A DNA stretch of 64,000 nucleotides from Paenibacillus sp. 453mf. Lineage in GTDB: Bacteria > Bacillota > Bacilli > Paenibacillales > Paenibacillaceae. Position numbers and translations under genes: made by a program. The notes below the pieces were generated by a model. It was not told the DNA's origin and made no database searches. It saw nothing but the letters and a program-made list of their open reading frames with translations. Where the stretch lies: positions 124,001 through 188,000 of the forward strand of contig NZ_FPAC01000003.1 of assembly GCF_900116105.1 (NCBI RefSeq), read 5' to 3'. Shown here piece by piece: positions 61,570-64,000 of this stretch (within the stretch, counting starts at the first letter, position 1; each line of letters opens with the position of its first letter).

Positions 61570-62526
61570 TTACAACGTGAGACTCCTCCATAAATAGAAT
61601 ACGGCATAAGCTTCATAGCCTTCCCAAGGCTTGAATAGCTCACGGATCCGGTCAGGAGCAGGCTTCACGCTGAGCCCTAGCTGCCGCTTCAGCGCAGCAT
61701 GAAGTCCAGCATCACCGATGGGGAAGGCAGCGGGATCACGCAGGCAGCGCATCAGCACATAATGTGCCGTCCAGGGACCGATCCCGCGAATCCGGGTGAG
61801 CGCCTCTTCGGCTTCGCGGAAACCCGAAGCAAGAAGGACGCTCTTCTGGAGCACGCCGCTGTCGAGCCGCCTGGCCAGATCCAATATATATTCGCTTTTT
61901 TTGCTCGTAATCTGCAGCTGCTTCAGATCCTGGACGGATGCTGTCAGCACCGATTGGGGTGTTGGGAAGAGGTAGTATGTCCGCTCTCCGAATGAATGCT
62001 GCTCCCCATAGGCCTCGATAAGCCGTCGTTTTAATGTATACGCAAACGTCAGATTGATCTGTTGTCCGAGCACAGCCCAGCATAATGCCTCGAATAGATC
62101 AGGAACACCAACGATACGCAGACCCCTTAATGAGTCGGAAAACTTCGAAAGGATAGGGTCCGCTGTTACACGTGCTTCCACAGGAGAGAGATCTCTGTCC
62201 AGATCCAGCCATTCTGTTATATAGGTGACAACTGCTTGGCATTCATCAGCACGGAGTGGTTCTTCAAGCAGGGAGCGGACAACCAGTGCATGTGCCTCTT
62301 GATCATACTCCAGTTGAAGCGGAATTACTGCTTCATTCACTTTGATCAGCTTATAGATCCTCTCATGATCCACTTGATGCAGACACTCGAGCTTGGACCG
62401 GTTCAAATAATACAGAATCTCGTCATAGTTAAACAGCTCAGGCAGAGACAGCTTGAAGCTGTTGTCTGCAGAATTAAAGTCTATTCTAGAATTGGAACCG
62501 GGCATGTCCTGCTGCGGTATATCCAT
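61570..62526 (-). CDS. alkA: DNA-3-methyladenine glycosylase II (AlkA-type)
   Basis: This base-excision enzyme removes alkylated purines such as 3-methyladenine. The 318 residues contain the helix-hairpin-helix motif LTRIRGIGPWTAHYVL with the conserved catalytic aspartate shortly after, in DPAAFPIGDAGLH. WAVLGQQINLTFA is also typical. ATG 62526 follows TTGGAGGG and overlaps the end of the methyltransferase gene by 41 bases. It is the last gene of a three-gene alkylation repair cluster. Confidence 0.93.
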   Translation of the reverse strand: MDIPQQDMPGSNSRIDFNSADNSFKLSLPELFNYDEILYYLNRSKLECLHQVDHERIYKLIKVNEAVIPLQLEYDQEAHALVVRSLLEEPLRADECQAVVTYITEWLDLDRDLSPVEARVTADPILSKFSDSLRGLRIVGVPDLFEALCWAVLGQQINLTFAYTLKRRLIEAYGEQHSFGERTYYLFPTPQSVLTASVQDLKQLQITSKKSEYILDLARRLDSGVLQKSVLLASGFREAEEALTRIRGIGPWTAHYVLMRCLRDPAAFPIGDAGLHAALKRQLGLSVKPAPDRIRELFKPWEGYEAYAVFYLWRSLTL

Positions 62527-63034
62527 GGTATCCCTCCAAGTTAAGAAGTGCTTCCTTTACTTTCAATCCGCCTGCGAATCCCGTCAGTGTGTTGTTCTTA
62601 CCAATGACGCGGTGGCAAGGGACGATGATGGGCACAGGATTTGCCCCGTTAGCCGTACCAACGGCACGCACGGCTTGAGGGTGGTCAATCCCATGCGCAA
62701 TGTCTGAATAGCTGCGTGTTTCGCCAAAGGGAATTTGCTGCAATTCCCGCCATACTTTCGTCTGAAACGCTGTGCCTCTCAGGTCCAGCGGCAGACTGAA
62801 GCTCTGTCTTGCTCCGTCCATATATTCGATCAGCTGAGTGAGATAGGGCGCGAGCTTCTCGGGATTCTCTATCATTTCTGCTCTTGGAAAACGGCGATAA
62901 ATCCAGTTCATAAGCACCTCCATTGAATCCGTGGGCCAGGTCACTTTGCACAGCCCATTCTCTGTTGCTGCTATATACATCGTCTGATTCTGAAATAAGG
63001 AATGTCTGAGCTCTGCCCAGTACACGGTCTCCAT
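62486..63034 (-). CDS. ogt: Methylated-DNA--protein-cysteine methyltransferase
   Basis: The 182-residue suicide enzyme takes the alkyl group from O6-alkylguanine onto its own cysteine. The active site is IIVPCHRVIG, preceded by the DNA-binding helix region GTAFQTKVWRELQQIPFGET and AVGTANGANP. It corresponds to AdaB/Ogt. ATG 63034 follows TAGGAGG. It lies 35 bases downstream of adaA and overlaps alkA, so all three likely form one operon. Confidence 0.94.
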   Translation of the reverse strand: METVYWAELRHSLFQNQTMYIAATENGLCKVTWPTDSMEVLMNWIYRRFPRAEMIENPEKLAPYLTQLIEYMDGARQSFSLPLDLRGTAFQTKVWRELQQIPFGETRSYSDIAHGIDHPQAVRAVGTANGANPVPIIVPCHRVIGKNNTLTGFAGGLKVKEALLNLEGYHGYTAAGHARFQF

Positions 63035-63069
63035 GCTGCATGCCTCCTATCTATTAGAATGAATAACCT

Positions 63070-63633
63070 CTATGTGATATCCCCTTTGCGGTACTGCTGG
63101 GGTGTAACACCTGTTCTTTTTTGGAAAACACTGATGAAGTGTGAGACGCTCTTAAATCCTACGATTAATGCCACATCCTGAATTGATGAATCAGACATCT
63201 TCAGCTGTTCCTTCGCATGTTCAATGCGAACATGCTGCAGCTGCTGAGCGGGCGTGGTCTCGGTTACTCTCCTGTACACCCTCTGCATGTGATATGGGCT
63301 GATACTGAGGGTTGAAGCAATCCGCTCAAGAGTAAGCGGCTCTCTGTAATGAGCGTAAATATAACGGGTAACCCGTTCTGCAATATCAGCATCAGGGTTG
63401 ATAAGCTCCTGTTTATTCGGCTGGCACCTCTTGCAGGCCCGATATCCGCTGCGCTCCGCCTCTTGGGTGCTGGCATAGACAATGACATTTTCCGGCTTCG
63501 GCGTTCTGGAGCGGCAGGAAGGTCTGCAATAGATACCGGTCGTTTTGATCGCAGAATAATAAATGCCGTCATAGCGGTCACTCCGCGCAAGTATTGCGGC
63601 ATACACTTTGTCAAACAGCTCCTCATCCCTCAC
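63070..63633 (-). CDS. adaA: AdaA-type methylphosphotriester-DNA methyltransferase and activator
   Basis: This adaptive-response sensor takes methyl groups from phosphotriesters in DNA onto a cysteine and then activates repair genes. The zinc cysteines are in GIYCRPSCRSRTPKPENV and GYRACKRCQP (about residues 35-80). The C-terminal AraC helix-turn-helix has LTLERIASTLSISPYHMQRV and DVALIVGFKSVSHFISVFQ. I chose GTG 63633 (then RDEELFDKVY); ATG 63642 lies directly against the GGAGG site. It heads the adaA-ogt-alkA cluster. Confidence 0.93.
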   Translation of the reverse strand: MRDEELFDKVYAAILARSDRYDGIYYSAIKTTGIYCRPSCRSRTPKPENVIVYASTQEAERSGYRACKRCQPNKQELINPDADIAERVTRYIYAHYREPLTLERIASTLSISPYHMQRVYRRVTETTPAQQLQHVRIEHAKEQLKMSDSSIQDVALIVGFKSVSHFISVFQKRTGVTPQQYRKGDIT

Positions 63634-63898
63634 TTCTACCATCCTCCATATCCGAATTTTCGTTCGATAAGAAATTGTTCTTCCTAAATCACATTATAGG
63701 CAACATTGCTCCTAAAAGGCACGTTATAGAAATAGGAAAGCAAGATTTCGACATTCTGTGAAACGCATATTCCTCAATATGGAAATATGTAGTATATTAG
63801 ATGAGTTATCGAATTAAAATCTGACCAAAAACATCAAATTTTATTAAAAATAAGATAGATTGCGTCGACATAAAAGATAGTGAGGAAAGGAGAAGCTG

Positions 63899-64000
63899 AT
63901 GAGCGATCTTGAATACCCGTTGACACGGAGCAACCGGAAGAAAGCCGGCAAGAAGAAAAAAGCGAAAAAGAAGACGAAAAAACCATTAATAATATCCTTC
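63899..64000 (+). CDS. N-terminal fragment of a membrane protein cut by the window edge
   Basis: Only 34 residues are visible: MSDLEYPLTRSNRKKAGKKK then a Lys-rich stretch and PLIISF. A very basic head before a hydrophobic segment is typical of membrane-anchored cell-wall proteins such as class A penicillin-binding proteins or LytR-CpsA-Psr proteins, but the fragment cannot decide. ATG 63899 follows GAGGAAAGGAG, a strong site, so it is a real start. Confidence 0.55.
   Translation, partial: MSDLEYPLTRSNRKKAGKKKKAKKKTKKPLIISF

Noticed and set aside
1..64000. CRISPR array, tRNA, rRNA, prophage or integrative element
   Set aside because: No regularly spaced direct repeats, no cloverleaf-like or rRNA sequences, and no integrase, terminase or conjugation genes were seen by reading both strands.

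Overview
The window looks like a stretch of chromosome from a Paenibacillus-type firmicute. This rests on strong AGGAGG-like ribosome binding sites, frequent GTG and TTG starts, many U-tailed terminators, Bacillus-type families (YclNOPQ, BceRSAB, AdaA/Ogt/AlkA), proteins with copper-amine-oxidase N-terminal-like repeats, and a very large secreted pectin-degrading enzyme. I saw no rRNA, tRNA, prophage, CRISPR array or replication origin. The species assignment is inference.

Layout. 1-2450: the end of pckA, then mqo behind a leader that looks structured and attenuator-like. 2500-6690: a Fur-controlled petrobactin-type uptake system, yclNOP plus yclQ with its own Fur-box promoter. 7000-8400: a wrecked rhamnogalacturonan lyase (PL4) gene behind a cre-like site. 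8400-23100: mostly single genes (SseB-like protein, PNPOx-like protein, CE2-like esterase, acetate-type transporter, CdsA-like enzyme, SDR, YdeI-like protein, diguanylate cyclase, lipid kinase, alpha/beta hydrolase, MFS exporter). 23186-27663: a complete Bce-type antimicrobial-peptide detoxification and sensing module with a perfect operator palindrome inside it. 28170-33600: a multicopper oxidase, an IS605-type TnpB relic, two secreted copper-amine-oxidase-like proteins and a truncated siderophore esterase. 33700-44750: rhodanese, HxlR regulator beside an aldo/keto reductase stump, RlmN, peptide transporter, WYL regulator, M20 amidohydrolase with a regulator, and a Fur-controlled FecCD permease pair lacking a binding protein or ATPase. 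44900-50000: a sugar-catabolic gene pair with an AraC regulator, and a macrolide phosphotransferase behind a leader peptide and terminator. 50195-55384: a 1729-residue CE12 plus PL11 pectinase. 55573-64000: large catalase, MscS channel, peptidase T, an ArsR/AHSA1 pair, and an adaA-ogt-alkA alkylation-repair cluster.

Three themes connect the genes. Iron: two Fur-controlled permease sets plus an esterase relic. Pectin: the CE12-PL11 enzyme, the PL4 relic, a CE2-like esterase, and possibly the isomerase/dehydrogenase pair. Antibiotic and stress response: Bce module, Mph, MFS exporter, RlmN, catalase, Ada.

The most unusual finding is a family of short palindromic elements, apparently undescribed here. 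Two copies are 117 bp long, flanked by 5-bp direct repeats, and lie about 60 bp upstream of the start of a membrane-protein gene in the same relative orientation; a third is an internally deleted 47-bp copy. The next best are three leader regions (mqo, mph, MFS) with a hairpin-plus-U-run just before the gene. The window also holds six decaying or truncated genes (PL4 lyase, glycosyltransferase, LLM oxidoreductase, TnpB, BesA-like esterase, aldo/keto reductase).
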